NCBI RefSeq assembly: GCF_001428685.1
Contig: NZ_LMIK01000011.1
Location: 746-64,745 of the forward strand
DNA length: 64,000 nt
Direction: 5' to 3'
Source: Lysobacter sp. Root76
GTDB lineage: Bacteria > Pseudomonadota > Gammaproteobacteria > Xanthomonadales > Xanthomonadaceae
Position 1 is the first letter of the stretch. Each line of letters starts with the position of its first letter. The position numbers and the translations under genes are program-made. The notes beneath the pieces were generated by a model. It made no database searches. It saw only the letters and a program-made list of their open reading frames with translations, and was not told where the DNA came from. Positions 43,679-53,894 of this stretch are shown piece after piece.

Positions 43679-45928
43679 TTAGAACTTCACTTCCGCGGTC
43701 AGGAACATCTGCCGCGGCGCGCCCGACTGCAGGGTGTAGTTCAGACCGTTCGGGTCCGAGGTCACGAAGCCGTTGGTGCCGATGCTGCCGAAGTAGTCTT
43801 CGTCGAACAGATTGGTGACGTTGAACTGCAGCTTGAACGCGTCCGCCCAGCTCAGTTCGGTCCATTCGTAGGACACGGCGGCGTCGGCGACCCAGAACGA
43901 TCCGACCTTGGAATCGTTGAGATAGGTCAGATAGCGCTTGTCGGTGTACTTGGCGCCGATCTGGGCCGAGAAGCCGTCGCGGCTCCAGCGCAGCTCGGTC
44001 GCGTACAGGCGCTTGGGCGCGTCGACCACGTCCTTGCCCTTGGCCGGGATCAGGGTGGTGCCGTCAAGGTAATCCGAAGCGTACTCGGACTTGTTCCAGG
44101 CCAGCGAGTTGTACCAGCTCAAACCTTCGATCGGCGTCCACAGCACCGTCAGTTCGGCACCGCGGGTCTCGACGTCGCCGACGTTGGCGAAGCTGGACGC
44201 GCAACCGACGATGCCGGCGCAACGCGCGATCGCCAGCAGGCGGTTTTCGAAATCGACGCGGTACAGCGCCAGCGAGGCCTCCAGGCCGTCGCGGCTGGTG
44301 CGCAGACCGGCTTCGATGGTGCGCGAGGTTTCCGGCTCCAAGGTCGCCACCGCGGCATCGAACGCCAACTGCGAGGTCGAATGCGGACCGTTCACGCCGG
44401 TGCGGAACGCGGCCATGTTCTCGCTGTAGGAGCCGAAGATTTCCTCGTGCTCGCTGAACTGCCAGCGCGCGCCGACCTGCGGCAGGAAATTGTCTTCCGC
44501 TTCCAGCTTGCCGCCGGCGCGGCTGCCGATCAGGCGTTTGCCGTCGGTTTCCACGCGCGTGCCCTTGAAGCCGGCATCGACCGCGACCCGACCGTCGGCG
44601 AACTCCATGTGGTCGGTGATGTAGTACTGGCGGGTGTCGGTGTCGAAACGCTGGCGGAACACGCGCGCGTCGGGGTCGCGCAGGAAGTAGATGCCGTTCG
44701 GCGGCGTGTCGCGGCGCAGGTTGTAGAAGTTGCGCTGCACGCCATGGGCGTTCTGCTCCAGCCACAGGCCGGCCTGCAGGCGGTGGTTGCCGATCTGCCA
44801 GGTCAGGCTGGGAGTGATGCCGGTGCGCTCGATGTCGTACTCGGTGGTGCGCATCGCGATCGGCACGTCCGGCGAGGACGCGTACGGCGTCGCCCAATGG
44901 CCCTGGCCTTCGTTGCGGTGGTAGTAGACGGTGGCGGCGAAGCTCAGGTCCGGCGTCGCCGACCAGTCGGCGGAGACGTACAGCAGGTCGTCGTCGCGCA
45001 GGCCGCGGGCGATGTAATACGCGTCGTCGAGGCTGTTGACGCCACCGCGGAACACGCCGCCGGCGGCGTCGATCGCGCGCTGCCAGTCGCCGGCGTAGTT
45101 GTCCCAATCCATGCCCAGGCGACGCGCCGAATCCAGCGACAGGTCGGCGTAGTCGGTCTCGCGCCGGCGCGAGGTCGCGGCGTAACCGGTCAGCTTGAGG
45201 TCTTCGGTGGCGTAGACCAGCTTGGCGTTGAACTGGGCGTTGCGCTGCGGGCCCTCGCCCTTCCACTTGTCGGTGGTGTGGAAGGCGCCGCTGAGGTAGG
45301 CGCTGAAGCCGTTGTGGTCGCCGGTGTCGACGCGCGCGTAGCTGCGGCGGGTGGCGTCGCTGCCGAAGGTCTGGGCCAGGCGCACGCCGTAGTCGGCCGA
45401 GGGGTCGCTGCTGAAGAAGCGCAGGGTACCGCCGAGGTTGCCGCTGGAGGCTGTGTCGATCGCGCCGCTGCCCTGCGACAACTCGGCGCCGGACAGGTTC
45501 TCGCTGATGATCGCGCGGCTGATGTGCAGGCCGTTGTGATTGCCGTAGCTCATGTCGCCCAGCGGCACGCCGTCGAGGGTGAAGCCCAGCTGCTGCTGCG
45601 AGAAGCCGCGGATGCTCAGCTTGCTCGACCATTCGTAGTTGCCCCAGGGATCGGAGCTCTGGAAATGCACGCCCGGCAGCTTGGCCATGACCTTGAGCGG
45701 GCTGGTGCCGGCGGCTTCGCGCTGCAGATCGGCCTTGCCCAGTGCCTGCACCTGGCGGGTCTGGCCGGTGCCGACCACCGAAACCGCATCGAGCGTGGTG
45801 GCGTCGTCCATGGCCGCGGCGGACGCGGCGACGGCGGCGGGTTGGGAGGCATCGGCTTCGGCATGTGCGGTGGCGGCGTACAGACACAGCAGGATCGAGG
45901 CGGCGAGGATCGTCGTCTTCGTCGTCAT
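43679..45928 (-). CDS. TonB-dependent receptor
   Basis: A 749-residue outer-membrane receptor with signal peptide ILAASILLCLYAATAHA. The plug contains LKVMAKLPGVHFQSSDPWGNYEWSSKLSIRGFSQQQLGFTLDGVPLGDMSYGNHNGLHISRAI and a GAIDTASSGNLGGTLRFFSSDP end. The barrel ends with a terminal Phe (FLTAEVKF). The plug sequence differs from siderophore and zinc receptors in the window. The ligand cannot be inferred; no Fur box, riboswitch or FecIR pair is seen upstream. It stands alone. Confidence 0.92.
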   Translation of the reverse strand: MTTKTTILAASILLCLYAATAHAEADASQPAAVAASAAAMDDATTLDAVSVVGTGQTRQVQALGKADLQREAAGTSPLKVMAKLPGVHFQSSDPWGNYEWSSKLSIRGFSQQQLGFTLDGVPLGDMSYGNHNGLHISRAIISENLSGAELSQGSGAIDTASSGNLGGTLRFFSSDPSADYGVRLAQTFGSDATRRSYARVDTGDHNGFSAYLSGAFHTTDKWKGEGPQRNAQFNAKLVYATEDLKLTGYAATSRRRETDYADLSLDSARRLGMDWDNYAGDWQRAIDAAGGVFRGGVNSLDDAYYIARGLRDDDLLYVSADWSATPDLSFAATVYYHRNEGQGHWATPYASSPDVPIAMRTTEYDIERTGITPSLTWQIGNHRLQAGLWLEQNAHGVQRNFYNLRRDTPPNGIYFLRDPDARVFRQRFDTDTRQYYITDHMEFADGRVAVDAGFKGTRVETDGKRLIGSRAGGKLEAEDNFLPQVGARWQFSEHEEIFGSYSENMAAFRTGVNGPHSTSQLAFDAAVATLEPETSRTIEAGLRTSRDGLEASLALYRVDFENRLLAIARCAGIVGCASSFANVGDVETRGAELTVLWTPIEGLSWYNSLAWNKSEYASDYLDGTTLIPAKGKDVVDAPKRLYATELRWSRDGFSAQIGAKYTDKRYLTYLNDSKVGSFWVADAAVSYEWTELSWADAFKLQFNVTNLFDEDYFGSIGTNGFVTSDPNGLNYTLQSGAPRQMFLTAEVKF

Positions 45929-46161
45929 GAGGGACTTCCAGTGAGAGAGAGTGCCGCCGCGCGTTGGCGCGTATCACTCCGGGCGGCATGCAGAGCGAAG
46001 CCGCGGAAGTCTGTCGATATCGTGTGTACGCGAGATTGCAGTCAGAAGGCAGTTCGTCCGAGAACGCTGCGCCGCGCACGCTTCGCGGCTCGACCCGGCC
46101 GAATGACAGCGGCTACGCGCAGCGCTGGGCGCTGGTGCGGGTGGCCTAACGGGCGCCGCGC

Positions 46162-46968
46162 TCAGCGTTCGACGAAGGTTTCCAGCATGCGCAGCTCTTC
46201 GTCGTCGAAGCCGGCCGCGCTGCGCGCTTCGAAGTTGAAGGGGCCGTAGAGCACGGCGCGCGCGTATTGCGCCAGCAGTTCGCGGAAGCGCGGGCCGGGA
46301 TCGATGCCGGCGCGCTCGCAGTACCAGCGGTACCAGTGCGAGCCGGCGGCGACGTGCGCGACCTCCTCGCGCAGGATGGTTTCCAGGATCGCGACCGTGG
46401 CGCTGTCGCCGAGCGAGCGCAGCTTGACGATCATGCCCGGGGTCACGTCCAGGCCGCGCGCTTCGAGCACGCGCGGCACCAGGGCCATCCGCGCCAGACC
46501 GTCGTGAGCGGTCTTCTCGGCCATTTCCCACAAACCGTTGTGGGCGTCGAAATCGCCGTAGTCGTAGCCCAGTTCGTGCAGCCGGGCGCGCAGCAGGTCG
46601 AAGTGGCGCGCCTCGTCGGCAGCCACGCTCACCCAGTCGGCATAGAACTGCGCCGGCAGACCGCGGAAGCGGTACACCGCATCCCAGGCCAGGTCGATGG
46701 CGTTGAACTCGATGTGGGCGATGGCGTGCACGAATGCGGCGCGACCCTCTTCGGTGCCGAAACCGCGCTTGGGCAGGTCGCGTGGATGCACCAGCAGCGG
46801 ACGCTCGGGACGGCCGGGCATGCGGATCGGCTGCGGCGCCGGCGCGTCGTCCGGCGTCGCCAATTCGCCGCGCGCGTAGGCGCTCGCGGCGGCGAACGTC
46901 GCGGCGACCTTGTCCTCGGGAGCGGCGGCGTCCAGGCAGGCACGCGCGGCGTCGAACAGGCTGGGCAT
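46162..46968 (-). CDS. DUF455 ferritin-like protein
   Basis: A 268-residue helical protein of the DUF455 ferritin-like family. The iron-binding style motifs are AHIEFNAIDLAWDAVYRF (ExxxxD), SVAADEARHFDLLRARLHELGYDYGDF (ExxH) and ILETILREEVAHVAAGSHWYRWYCERAGID (EExxH). Family members may carry a di-iron centre; no reaction is known. It is downstream of purF in the same direction with 71 nt between. Confidence 0.9.
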   Translation of the reverse strand: MPSLFDAARACLDAAAPEDKVAATFAAASAYARGELATPDDAPAPQPIRMPGRPERPLLVHPRDLPKRGFGTEEGRAAFVHAIAHIEFNAIDLAWDAVYRFRGLPAQFYADWVSVAADEARHFDLLRARLHELGYDYGDFDAHNGLWEMAEKTAHDGLARMALVPRVLEARGLDVTPGMIVKLRSLGDSATVAILETILREEVAHVAAGSHWYRWYCERAGIDPGPRFRELLAQYARAVLYGPFNFEARSAAGFDDEELRMLETFVER

Positions 46969-47039
46969 GGGGCTGGGCGCCGAATCCGCCCTGCCCCCAT
47001 TTTGCGCAGGGGGAAAGGCGGAGGCGGAGCGCTGCGGGC

Positions 47040-48509
47040 TCACGACACCCGGCGGGTCTTCTTGGCGTCGTCCGAACGCAGCTGCTGCAGGCGCTCGAAA
47101 TAGCCCGGCTCGATTCCGGTCACGTACTCGCCGTTGAAGCAGGACGAATCGAAATGATCGATGCGGTGCTTCGGGCCCGACACCGCCGTCTCCAGCGCGT
47201 CCAGGTCCTGATAGATCAGCCAGTCGCAGCCGAGCAGGGTCTGCACTTCGTCGTCGCTGCGGCCGTGCGCGACCAATTCCTCGGCCGAGGGCATGTCGAT
47301 GCCGTAGATGTTCGGATAGCGCACCGCGGGCGCGGCCGAGGCCAGGTAGACCTTGCGCGCGCCGGCGTCGCGCGCCATCTGCACGATCTGCTTGGAGGTG
47401 GTGCCGCGCACGATCGAATCGTCGACCAGCAGGACCACGCGGTTGCGGAACTCCAGCGGGATCGGATTGAGCTTGCGGCGCACCGACTTCGCCCGTTCGC
47501 CCTGCCCCGGCATGATGAAGGTGCGGCCGACGTAGCGGTTCTTGATGAAGCCTTCGCGGTACTTCACGCCCAGCGCGTTGGAGATTTCCAAGGCGGCGTC
47601 GCGCGAGGTGTCGGGAATCGGGATCACCACGTCGATGTCGTGGTCCGGACGCAGGCGCAGGATCTTCTCGGCCAGGGTCTGGCCCATGCGCATGCGCGCC
47701 TTGTGCACCGAAACGTCGTCCATCATCGAATCGGGACGGGCGAAGTAGACGAATTCGAAGATGCACGGCGCGTGCTGGCGCGGTTCGGCGCACATCTGGG
47801 TGTGCAGCTCGCCGCGCGGGGTCACCACGATGCCCTCGCCCGGGCGCACGTCGCGCACACGCTCGAAACCGAGCAGGTCCAGGGCCACGGATTCGGACGC
47901 GATCGCGTATTCGTCCTGGCCGCCGCTGTGGCGCTTGCCCAGCACCAGCGGACGGATGCCGTTGGGGTCGCGGAACGCGACCAGGCCCAGGCCGAGCACG
48001 GTGGCGACCACGGCGTAGCCGCCGACGCAGCGCCGGTGCACGCCTTCGATGGCCTTGAACGCGGCCTCCGGGGTCAGCGCGCGCTGCATGTCCAGCTCGT
48101 GCGCGAACACGTTGAGCAGGACTTCGGAATCGGATTCGGTGTTGACGTTGCGGCGGTCCTGCTCGAACACCTCGCGGCGCAGCGCGTCGGTGTTGATCAG
48201 GTTGCCGTTGTGGGCCAGGGCGATGCCGAAGGGCGAGTTGACGTAGAACGGCTGGGCCTCGTCGGAGCCCTCGCTGCCGGCGGTCGGGTAGCGGCAATGG
48301 CCGATACCGACGCGGCCGTCGAGCAAACGCATCGCGCTCTCGTCGAAGACGTCGCTGACCAGGCCGTTGCCCTTATGCACGCGCAGCTTGGAGCCGTCGG
48401 CGGTGGCGATGCCCGCTGCGTCCTGGCCGCGATGCTGGAGCACGGTAAGGCCGTCGTAAAGCTGGGCCGCGACGTCGTTATGGCCGACGATGCCGAGTAT
48501 GCCGCACAT
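47040..48509 (-). CDS. purF: amidophosphoribosyltransferase
   Basis: A 489-residue enzyme that starts purine synthesis by making phosphoribosylamine from PRPP and glutamine. [12 protein letters not shown] carries the N-terminal nucleophile Cys of the glutaminase domain. The PRPP site is [24 protein letters not shown]. It follows cvpA with 32 nt between, the standard cvpA-purF arrangement. Confidence 0.97.
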   Translation of the reverse strand: MCGILGIVGHNDVAAQLYDGLTVLQHRGQDAAGIATADGSKLRVHKGNGLVSDVFDESAMRLLDGRVGIGHCRYPTAGSEGSDEAQPFYVNSPFGIALAHNGNLINTDALRREVFEQDRRNVNTESDSEVLLNVFAHELDMQRALTPEAAFKAIEGVHRRCVGGYAVVATVLGLGLVAFRDPNGIRPLVLGKRHSGGQDEYAIASESVALDLLGFERVRDVRPGEGIVVTPRGELHTQMCAEPRQHAPCIFEFVYFARPDSMMDDVSVHKARMRMGQTLAEKILRLRPDHDIDVVIPIPDTSRDAALEISNALGVKYREGFIKNRYVGRTFIMPGQGERAKSVRRKLNPIPLEFRNRVVLLVDDSIVRGTTSKQIVQMARDAGARKVYLASAAPAVRYPNIYGIDMPSAEELVAHGRSDDEVQTLLGCDWLIYQDLDALETAVSGPKHRIDHFDSSCFNGEYVTGIEPGYFERLQQLRSDDAKKTRRVS

Positions 48510-48541
48510 GAGTTTCGAGTCCTGCTGTCTGTTGCGTGGGG

Positions 48542-49330
48542 TTACATCACGAACGCTTCGTCCTGCTCGACCGGCATCGGCAGGGCTTCGTCGCGCTTCG
48601 TGCGAGGCGACACTTGCAGCGGATCGCCCTGCGGCGAACCGATCTGGGAAGGCATGCCATCCACCGGCGCGCCCTTGAAACCCGCGCCCTTGAGGATGGG
48701 CAGCACGCCTTCGTTGAGGATCGGCAGGACGTCCTGGCCGAAAGCCTGACCGTTGCCGTTGCCGCTACCGCCCAGGCCCGGCAGGCCCTGCATGTTCAAG
48801 TCCAACTTGGGCAGCGACGGCATCCAGGCCGGCACGCCGCTGCCGAAATCCATCGCCCGGCCGGCCCAGTCGGGCATCCAGCTGCGCACCATGCGCGCGC
48901 CGGGCACGAACAACGGCACCAGCTGCGCCGAGCGCCATTCCGGCCGATGCGCGAGCGGGGTGAAACCGACCAGCAACACCAGCATGCTCGCGATCAGCGC
49001 GCCGCGGGCGACACCGACCACCAGCCCCAGCGAACGGTCGACGCCGGACAGGCCGGCCTCGTGGATCATGCGCTTGACCACGTAACCGACGATCCAGACC
49101 GTGATCAGCACGCCCAGGAAGCACAGCGCGTAACCGCCGAACATTTCGCCCAGGCCGGGCGAACCGCGGCCGGCCAGCATCAGCGCGGTGGTGCCGCCGA
49201 AACCGAATGCGGCCCAGCCGGCCAGGATCCAGGCGGCCAGGGAGGCGACCACGCCGACGAAGCCGCGCATCAGCCCGAGCAACGCCGATATCGCGACCAC
49301 CGCCAGCAGAATCAAGTCGGCGGCGCCCAT
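48542..49330 (-). CDS. cvpA: CvpA family membrane protein
   Basis: A 262-residue membrane protein, longer than the usual 160. Four hydrophobic segments carry the family pattern: [34 protein letters not shown], then [47 protein letters not shown]. The extra C-terminal 110 residues include a glycine/asparagine-rich [14 protein letters not shown]. CvpA is needed for colicin V secretion and envelope-stress survival in enterobacteria. It lies between a SPOR-domain gene and purF. Confidence 0.9.
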   Translation of the reverse strand: MGAADLILLAVVAISALLGLMRGFVGVVASLAAWILAGWAAFGFGGTTALMLAGRGSPGLGEMFGGYALCFLGVLITVWIVGYVVKRMIHEAGLSGVDRSLGLVVGVARGALIASMLVLLVGFTPLAHRPEWRSAQLVPLFVPGARMVRSWMPDWAGRAMDFGSGVPAWMPSLPKLDLNMQGLPGLGGSGNGNGQAFGQDVLPILNEGVLPILKGAGFKGAPVDGMPSQIGSPQGDPLQVSPRTKRDEALPMPVEQDEAFVM

Positions 49331-49340
49331 TGCGGTCGGC

Positions 49341-50414
49341 TCAGGGATGCGGACGGACGAAGCCGTCTACGCCGATCTTGGCCGCCGCCTGACTTTTGAG
49401 CTTGTCGGCATCGGCACGGTTGGCGACCGGACCGAGGCGGACGCGGCTGAGCGTGCCCTTGTCGGTACGGACCTGTTCGACGAACGCGCTGAAGCCGGCG
49501 GCGCGGGCGCGGTCGCGCAGCTTGTTGGCCTCCTCGGCGCTGCCGAACGCGCCCAGCTGCACCGCGAAACCGGTGTCGCTGGCGGCCGGCTTGGTCGGCG
49601 CCGGCGCTGCGGCCGCGGGCTTGGCCGGTTCGACCGGCTTGGGCGCGGCAGCGACCGGCGGCTTGGCCGGCGCGGCGGCGGGTTTGGGCGTCGCGGCAGC
49701 AGGCTTGGGCGCGGGCTTGGCCGGTTCCGGCGGCAGTGCGGCCGGCTTGGTCGCCGGGCGGCTGTCGGCCAGCGGTACCGCGGCCGATACCGGCGGCGTC
49801 GCGGCGGCGACCGGCTGTGAGGCCGGGGCGCTGGCGGCCGGCGGCGCCGCGTCGGCGTCCAGGGTCACCACTTTGGCGCTGATGTCGTTGCGCACCTTGG
49901 CCGAGGCCAGGCGTGCGGTTTCGGCGTCCGCGCGCGAGCCGTAGGGCCCGATGCGGACACGGTAAAGAGTGCGGCCGTTGCCCGGCACGGCTTCCTGGTA
50001 GCCCGGCAGCTGCGCGCCGCGCAGCGCCGCGACCACCCGGTCGGCGTCGCCGCTGCCGGCGTAGCTGCCGAAGCTCACCGCGAAATCGCCGCCGGCGGCG
50101 GTCGCGGGCATCGCGCCGGTGGCGGCGGTCTTGGCCGCTTCGGCGGCGGTGTCCACGGTCGGCAGGGTCTCGCCCTGCGCCGCGGCGGCGCCCGGGGACA
50201 TGCCGACCACACCGCCGCTGGGGGCGTCGCCGGGGGTCACCAGGGGCAGTTCGCGGGTCTCGAACTGGCCGTCGGGTTGTTCGGGAAGATTGAGCGGGAC
50301 GTCGGAGGCGCTGCTTTCCGGCGCCGGCCCCTTGATCAGCATGGGCAGGAAGATCACCGCCAGCGCGACCAGTACCGCCGCGCCGATCAGTCGCTGTTTC
50401 AGGGCAGGTTCCAT
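49341..50414 (-). CDS. SPOR domain protein (DedD-like)
   Basis: A 357-residue protein with one N-terminal membrane segment (LIGAAVLVALAVIFLPMLI). A first SPOR-like domain (about 105-165: FAVSFGSYAGSGDADRVVAALRGAQLPGYQEAVPGNGRTLYRVRIGPYGSRADAETA), a long alanine/proline/lysine linker, and a second at the end (GFAVQLGAFGSAEEANKLRDRARAAGFSAFVEQVRTDKGTLSRVRLGPVANRADADKL) are seen. SPOR domains bind denuded peptidoglycan at the division site. Two copies are unusual. Cotranscribed with cvpA (10 nt gap). Confidence 0.9.
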   Translation of the reverse strand: MEPALKQRLIGAAVLVALAVIFLPMLIKGPAPESSASDVPLNLPEQPDGQFETRELPLVTPGDAPSGGVVGMSPGAAAAQGETLPTVDTAAEAAKTAATGAMPATAAGGDFAVSFGSYAGSGDADRVVAALRGAQLPGYQEAVPGNGRTLYRVRIGPYGSRADAETARLASAKVRNDISAKVVTLDADAAPPAASAPASQPVAAATPPVSAAVPLADSRPATKPAALPPEPAKPAPKPAAATPKPAAAPAKPPVAAAPKPVEPAKPAAAAPAPTKPAASDTGFAVQLGAFGSAEEANKLRDRARAAGFSAFVEQVRTDKGTLSRVRLGPVANRADADKLKSQAAAKIGVDGFVRPHP

Positions 50415-50636
50415 CGCTACTCGATCGCTCGCAGGGCCGGGTGCCGGCGCGAATTATAGCGCCGCTTGGCGCGAGCACCGGCGTCCACGGCGCTGGATAC
50501 ATTCAGGAAGCGGTGACCGAGCGCGCTCGCGGCGCCCCGAATCGCGCCGCGCATGCCGCTGCGAGCCCGCAGCGACGCGCTCGCAGCGTGTGCCGGCACA
50601 GTGCCGCCCGTCCTGGGCGAAACGATCCCATGCAAA

Positions 50637-50664
50637 CGAAAGAACCCCCCATTTCCGGGGGATT
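50637..50664 (-). terminator. probable rho-independent terminator
   Basis: AATCCCCC and GGGGGGTT pair on the minus strand and are followed by CTTTC, 80 nt after the DUF2167 gene. Confidence 0.5.
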
Positions 50665-50743
50665 CGCGCCAGCCGCGGCGACAGCGGCCACTGCACAGGG
50701 GCGTGCGCCGAACCGAGCGCGCTACCGCCGAGCCGAGCATGCC

Positions 50744-51667
50744 TCAGCTGACCGTGCCGCCGCCCTCGCCGTCCTTCTTGCCGCGGCGGAAGAAGTTCAG
50801 GACCTTGCCGAAGAACGCGCCGATCACCAGCACCAGCGGGATCAGCAGCTTCTTCAGGCCCAGCAGCAGCACGCCGATCTTGCCGAACAGACCGGCCTTG
50901 GCCGCGATGCCGCCGCCGACCAGCGCCGCCAGGCCGTAGGCCGCGGTCTTGTCGGAGCTGGAATCGTAGTCGGCGTAACGCGCGCCCTGGTCGAACTCGA
51001 CCGCGGGCAGCAGTTGCTGCATGCCGGCGCGGACCTGGCCGATCTCGCCCATGCCGGCCACCGCGTTGAGGCTGAGGTAGCCACGCCGGCCGAGCACGCG
51101 GATGTCGTAGTTGAGGGTGTGGTTCTCGCTGCCTTCGAACGCGAGCTCCTTGGCCCAGTACAGCTTCTTGGCCGCGGCGTCGTAGCGCGGCGGTTCCGCC
51201 CAGCCGATCAGGTCGATGCCGCCGTAACCGGCTTCGCGGCGCTCGGCGTTGCTCTCCTTGGTGCCGTCCTTCATCTCCTGCAGCATTTCGCTGTAGTCGA
51301 TCTTGGCCGCGTCCTCGTCGGACACGTAGCCTTCGTCGGCATAGGTCACCACGACCGCCCAGCCCTTGTCGTCGAGCAGGTCGCCGCCGCGCGGCACCAC
51401 CATGCCCAGCACGTCGGCATCGGGCGGGTTGCCCCACAGCTGCTCCAGCACCTTGCGCGCGTCGGCCGCGCCCAGGTAGCGGAACTCTTTGCCCAGATTC
51501 AGATGGGCTTTGGCCTGGGCGACCGCGACCTTGCCCTCGCTGTACTGCAGCGACTGAACCAACTGCTGAGCGCGCTGTTCGGCTTGCTTCTGCTCGGCTT
51601 CCGTCATTTCCTGGGCGTGCGCGCCCGCCGATACGGCCAACAGGCCGAACAGCATCCACTTCAACAT
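50744..51667 (-). CDS. DUF2167 membrane protein
   Basis: A 307-residue protein with a signal peptide (LFGLLAVSAGAHAQ). GKVAVAQAKAHLNLGKEFRYLGAADARKVLEQLWGNPPD and VVTYADEGYVSDEDAAKIDYSEMLQEMKDGTKESNAERREAGYGGIDLIGWAEPPRYDAAAKKLYWAKEL are typical of DUF2167. One or two hydrophobic segments near the C-terminus (GKIGVLLLGLKKLLIPLVLVIGAFFGKVLNFF) anchor it. Function unknown. It lies between folC and the SPOR gene, where most relatives have no such gene. Confidence 0.92.
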   Translation of the reverse strand: MLKWMLFGLLAVSAGAHAQEMTEAEQKQAEQRAQQLVQSLQYSEGKVAVAQAKAHLNLGKEFRYLGAADARKVLEQLWGNPPDADVLGMVVPRGGDLLDDKGWAVVVTYADEGYVSDEDAAKIDYSEMLQEMKDGTKESNAERREAGYGGIDLIGWAEPPRYDAAAKKLYWAKELAFEGSENHTLNYDIRVLGRRGYLSLNAVAGMGEIGQVRAGMQQLLPAVEFDQGARYADYDSSSDKTAAYGLAALVGGGIAAKAGLFGKIGVLLLGLKKLLIPLVLVIGAFFGKVLNFFRRGKKDGEGGGTVS

Positions 51668-51829
51668 TCGATGTCCCCTGAGCGTAAACGGGCGTCCCCA
51701 CGCCCTGGACGCTAGTGTCGCCGGTACGCTCAGGCACGGGCAAGCTCGCGCGCACCGGTTCGGCGCATGGCCGACGCGCCACGGCGCTGCGCGACGCGCC
51801 GCAATACGGCGGTGACTGAAGACTCGGGG

Positions 51830-53125
51830 CTAGCGCGTGGCCAGATAGTCCATCGCCGCCGCAGCGGTGTGGAAGGAGCCGAACACCAGAATGCGGTCGC
51901 CGGCTTCGGCGCGCGCGATCGCCGCGTCCAGCGCCGCGGCGACATCGGCGTGACGCTCGCCCTCGCCCGCCGCGCTGCCTCGCAGGCGCTGGGCGAACGC
52001 GTCCACGTCGACGCCGCGCGGCCCGCTGTCGGTCAGGCCGGCCAGATGCCATTCGTCGATGCGTCCGGCCAGCGCTGCGACCACGCCGGCAACGTCCTTG
52101 TCGGCGAGCGCGGCGAACACGGCGCGCACCCGTCCGCTGGCCGGCGCCGCGGCCAACCAGGCTGCGAGTTCGCGCGCGGCCTGCGGGTTATGCCCGACAT
52201 CGACGAGCACCTCGACGCCGGCGCGTTCGAAACGCTGCAGGCGCCCAGGCACATGCGCGCGCGCCACGCCCTCGGCGATCTGGGCCTTGTTCGGCGCGCC
52301 GCCCAGGGCGCGCAGCGCGGCGATGGCGACCGCGGCGTTGCGCAGCTGCGCGGGGGCGGCCAATTGCGGCATCGGCAGCTGCGCGCGGTAGCCGACCTCG
52401 CGCCAGCGCCATTGCGGCGGCGCGTCGATGACCGCCGGCAACGCTTCGAAGAAGAAGTCGCAGTTCGCGCGCACGGCCGAAGCGCCGATCGCATAGGCGT
52501 GGCGCAGCACGCTCGACGGCGGATCGTCGTCGCCCAGCACCAGCGGCTTCCAGCCGCGCGCGATGCCGGCCTTCTCGTAACCGATCGCTTCGCGGTCGTC
52601 GCCGAGGTAGTCCTGGTGATCGATATCGACCGTGGTGATCACCGCCACGTCGGGGTCGACGATGTTGGTCGCATCCAGACGCCCGCCCAGGCCGACCTCC
52701 AGGATCGCCAGGTCGAGCCTGGCGCGCTCGAACAGCCACAGCGCGGCCAGGGTGCCGTATTCGAAATAGGTCAGCGCGATCTCGCCCTCGCCCTCGCCCA
52801 GGCGCGCGGCTTCGATGGCCTCGAAGGCCGCGATCAGCGCCGCGTCGTCGGCGTCGCGGCCGTCGATGCGCACGCGCTCGTTGTAGGCCAGCAGGTGCGG
52901 CGAGGTGTAGGCGCCGACGCGCTTGCCGGCCGCGCGCGCGATCGCCTCGATGAACGCCACCGTCGAACCCTTGCCGTTGGTGCCGCCGACGGTGATCACC
53001 TTCCTGGCCGGGCGTTTCAGCCCCAGGCGCTGGGAGACCGCGCGGATGCGCTCCAGGCCCATGTCGATGGACTTGGGGTGGATGCGTTCGATGTGGGACA
53101 GCCAGTCGGCGAGCGTGCGTTGCAT
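51830..53125 (-). CDS. folC: bifunctional folylpolyglutamate synthase/dihydrofolate synthase
   Basis: A 431-residue Mur-ligase-like enzyme that adds glutamate to dihydropteroate and folates. VITVGGTNGKGSTVAFIEAIARAAGKRVGAYTSPHLLAYNERVRIDG carries the ATP loop; VTTVDIDHQDYLGDDREAIGYEKAGI and DVGHNPQAARELAAWL follow. Length and order are standard. It is read in the same direction as the SPOR-cvpA-purF genes, an order conserved in many gammaproteobacteria, though separated here by the DUF2167 gene. The usual upstream accD is absent. Confidence 0.96.
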   Translation of the reverse strand: MQRTLADWLSHIERIHPKSIDMGLERIRAVSQRLGLKRPARKVITVGGTNGKGSTVAFIEAIARAAGKRVGAYTSPHLLAYNERVRIDGRDADDAALIAAFEAIEAARLGEGEGEIALTYFEYGTLAALWLFERARLDLAILEVGLGGRLDATNIVDPDVAVITTVDIDHQDYLGDDREAIGYEKAGIARGWKPLVLGDDDPPSSVLRHAYAIGASAVRANCDFFFEALPAVIDAPPQWRWREVGYRAQLPMPQLAAPAQLRNAAVAIAALRALGGAPNKAQIAEGVARAHVPGRLQRFERAGVEVLVDVGHNPQAARELAAWLAAAPASGRVRAVFAALADKDVAGVVAALAGRIDEWHLAGLTDSGPRGVDVDAFAQRLRGSAAGEGERHADVAAALDAAIARAEAGDRILVFGSFHTAAAAMDYLATR

Positions 53126-53248
53126 GGCGCCATTGTCGCCGATCCGATCTGCCGCAGACAGGCTGGGGCGGCTCCGAACGGCCAAGCCAAAGGTCGCGCC
53201 TGTCGCCGGAGCTGCCGCGCCCGATGAGGCGCGGCAGCCGGCCCGGGC

Positions 53249-53893
53249 CTACAGCGCCCGATGCACCGCTTCGCCGAACAGCAGCGTGTGATGGCTGCAG
53301 TCGTTGAGCCGGACCACGTCCAGGTGATCGACGTCGCTGCCTTCGAGCAGGTTGAGCGTGGTCGGCGCCTGGCGGAAGGTCCACAGCCTGGCCAGCGGGA
53401 TGCCGAGCACCTTGCACAGCAGCACGCGGTTGACCGCATCGTGGGCCACGACCAGCAGGGTGTCGTGTTCGCCCAGGCCTTCGGCCGCGCGCGCGAACGC
53501 CGGCCAGGCGCGGTCGAGCACATGCTGGATGGATTCGCCGCCCGGCATCAGCACCGCATCCGGGGTGTCGCGCCAGGCCTGCAGGCGTTCGCCGTCGCGC
53601 TCGCGGATCTCGCTGGCGAGCAGGCCCTCCCAGGTGCCGTGGGCGATTTCCATCAGGCCCGGGTCCAGTTGCAGCGTGGCCGCGCGCGCCGGACCGAGCG
53701 CGAGCTCGGCGGTACGGCGCGCGCGCACCAGCGGCGAGGCCACCGCGCGCGTGATCGCGACTTCGCGCAGGCGTTCGCCCAAGGCGATCGCCTGGGCTTC
53801 GCCGATCGGCGACAGCGGGATGTCTTCCTGGCCCTGGTAACGGCCTTCGGCGTTCCAGGGCGTTTCTCCGTGACGTGCGAGCAGGATGCGCAT
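53249..53893 (-). CDS. histidine phosphatase family protein
   Basis: A 214-residue phosphatase. MRILLARHGETPWNAEGRYQG holds the RHGE motif with the phospho-accepting His, RARRTAEL the second Arg, MEIAHGTWEGL the Glu region and LLVVAHDAVNRVLL the second His. It could be a phosphoglycerate mutase-like or alpha-ribazole phosphatase-like enzyme. It begins 1 nt after serA ends; in plants and some bacteria such a phosphatase acts as phosphoserine phosphatase, so a role in serine synthesis with serA is plausible. Confidence 0.9.
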   Translation of the reverse strand: MRILLARHGETPWNAEGRYQGQEDIPLSPIGEAQAIALGERLREVAITRAVASPLVRARRTAELALGPARAATLQLDPGLMEIAHGTWEGLLASEIRERDGERLQAWRDTPDAVLMPGGESIQHVLDRAWPAFARAAEGLGEHDTLLVVAHDAVNRVLLCKVLGIPLARLWTFRQAPTTLNLLEGSDVDHLDVVRLNDCSHHTLLFGEAVHRAL

Positions 53894-53894
53894 G

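Noticed and set aside
41205-43682. 825-codon open frame on the plus strand
   Set aside because: Antisense to gltX and out of frame with lpxH; no domain is recognisable.
45929-46161. riboswitch or Fur box upstream of the TonB-dependent receptor
   Set aside because: No cobalamin, thiamine or Fur-type consensus could be found in either strand.
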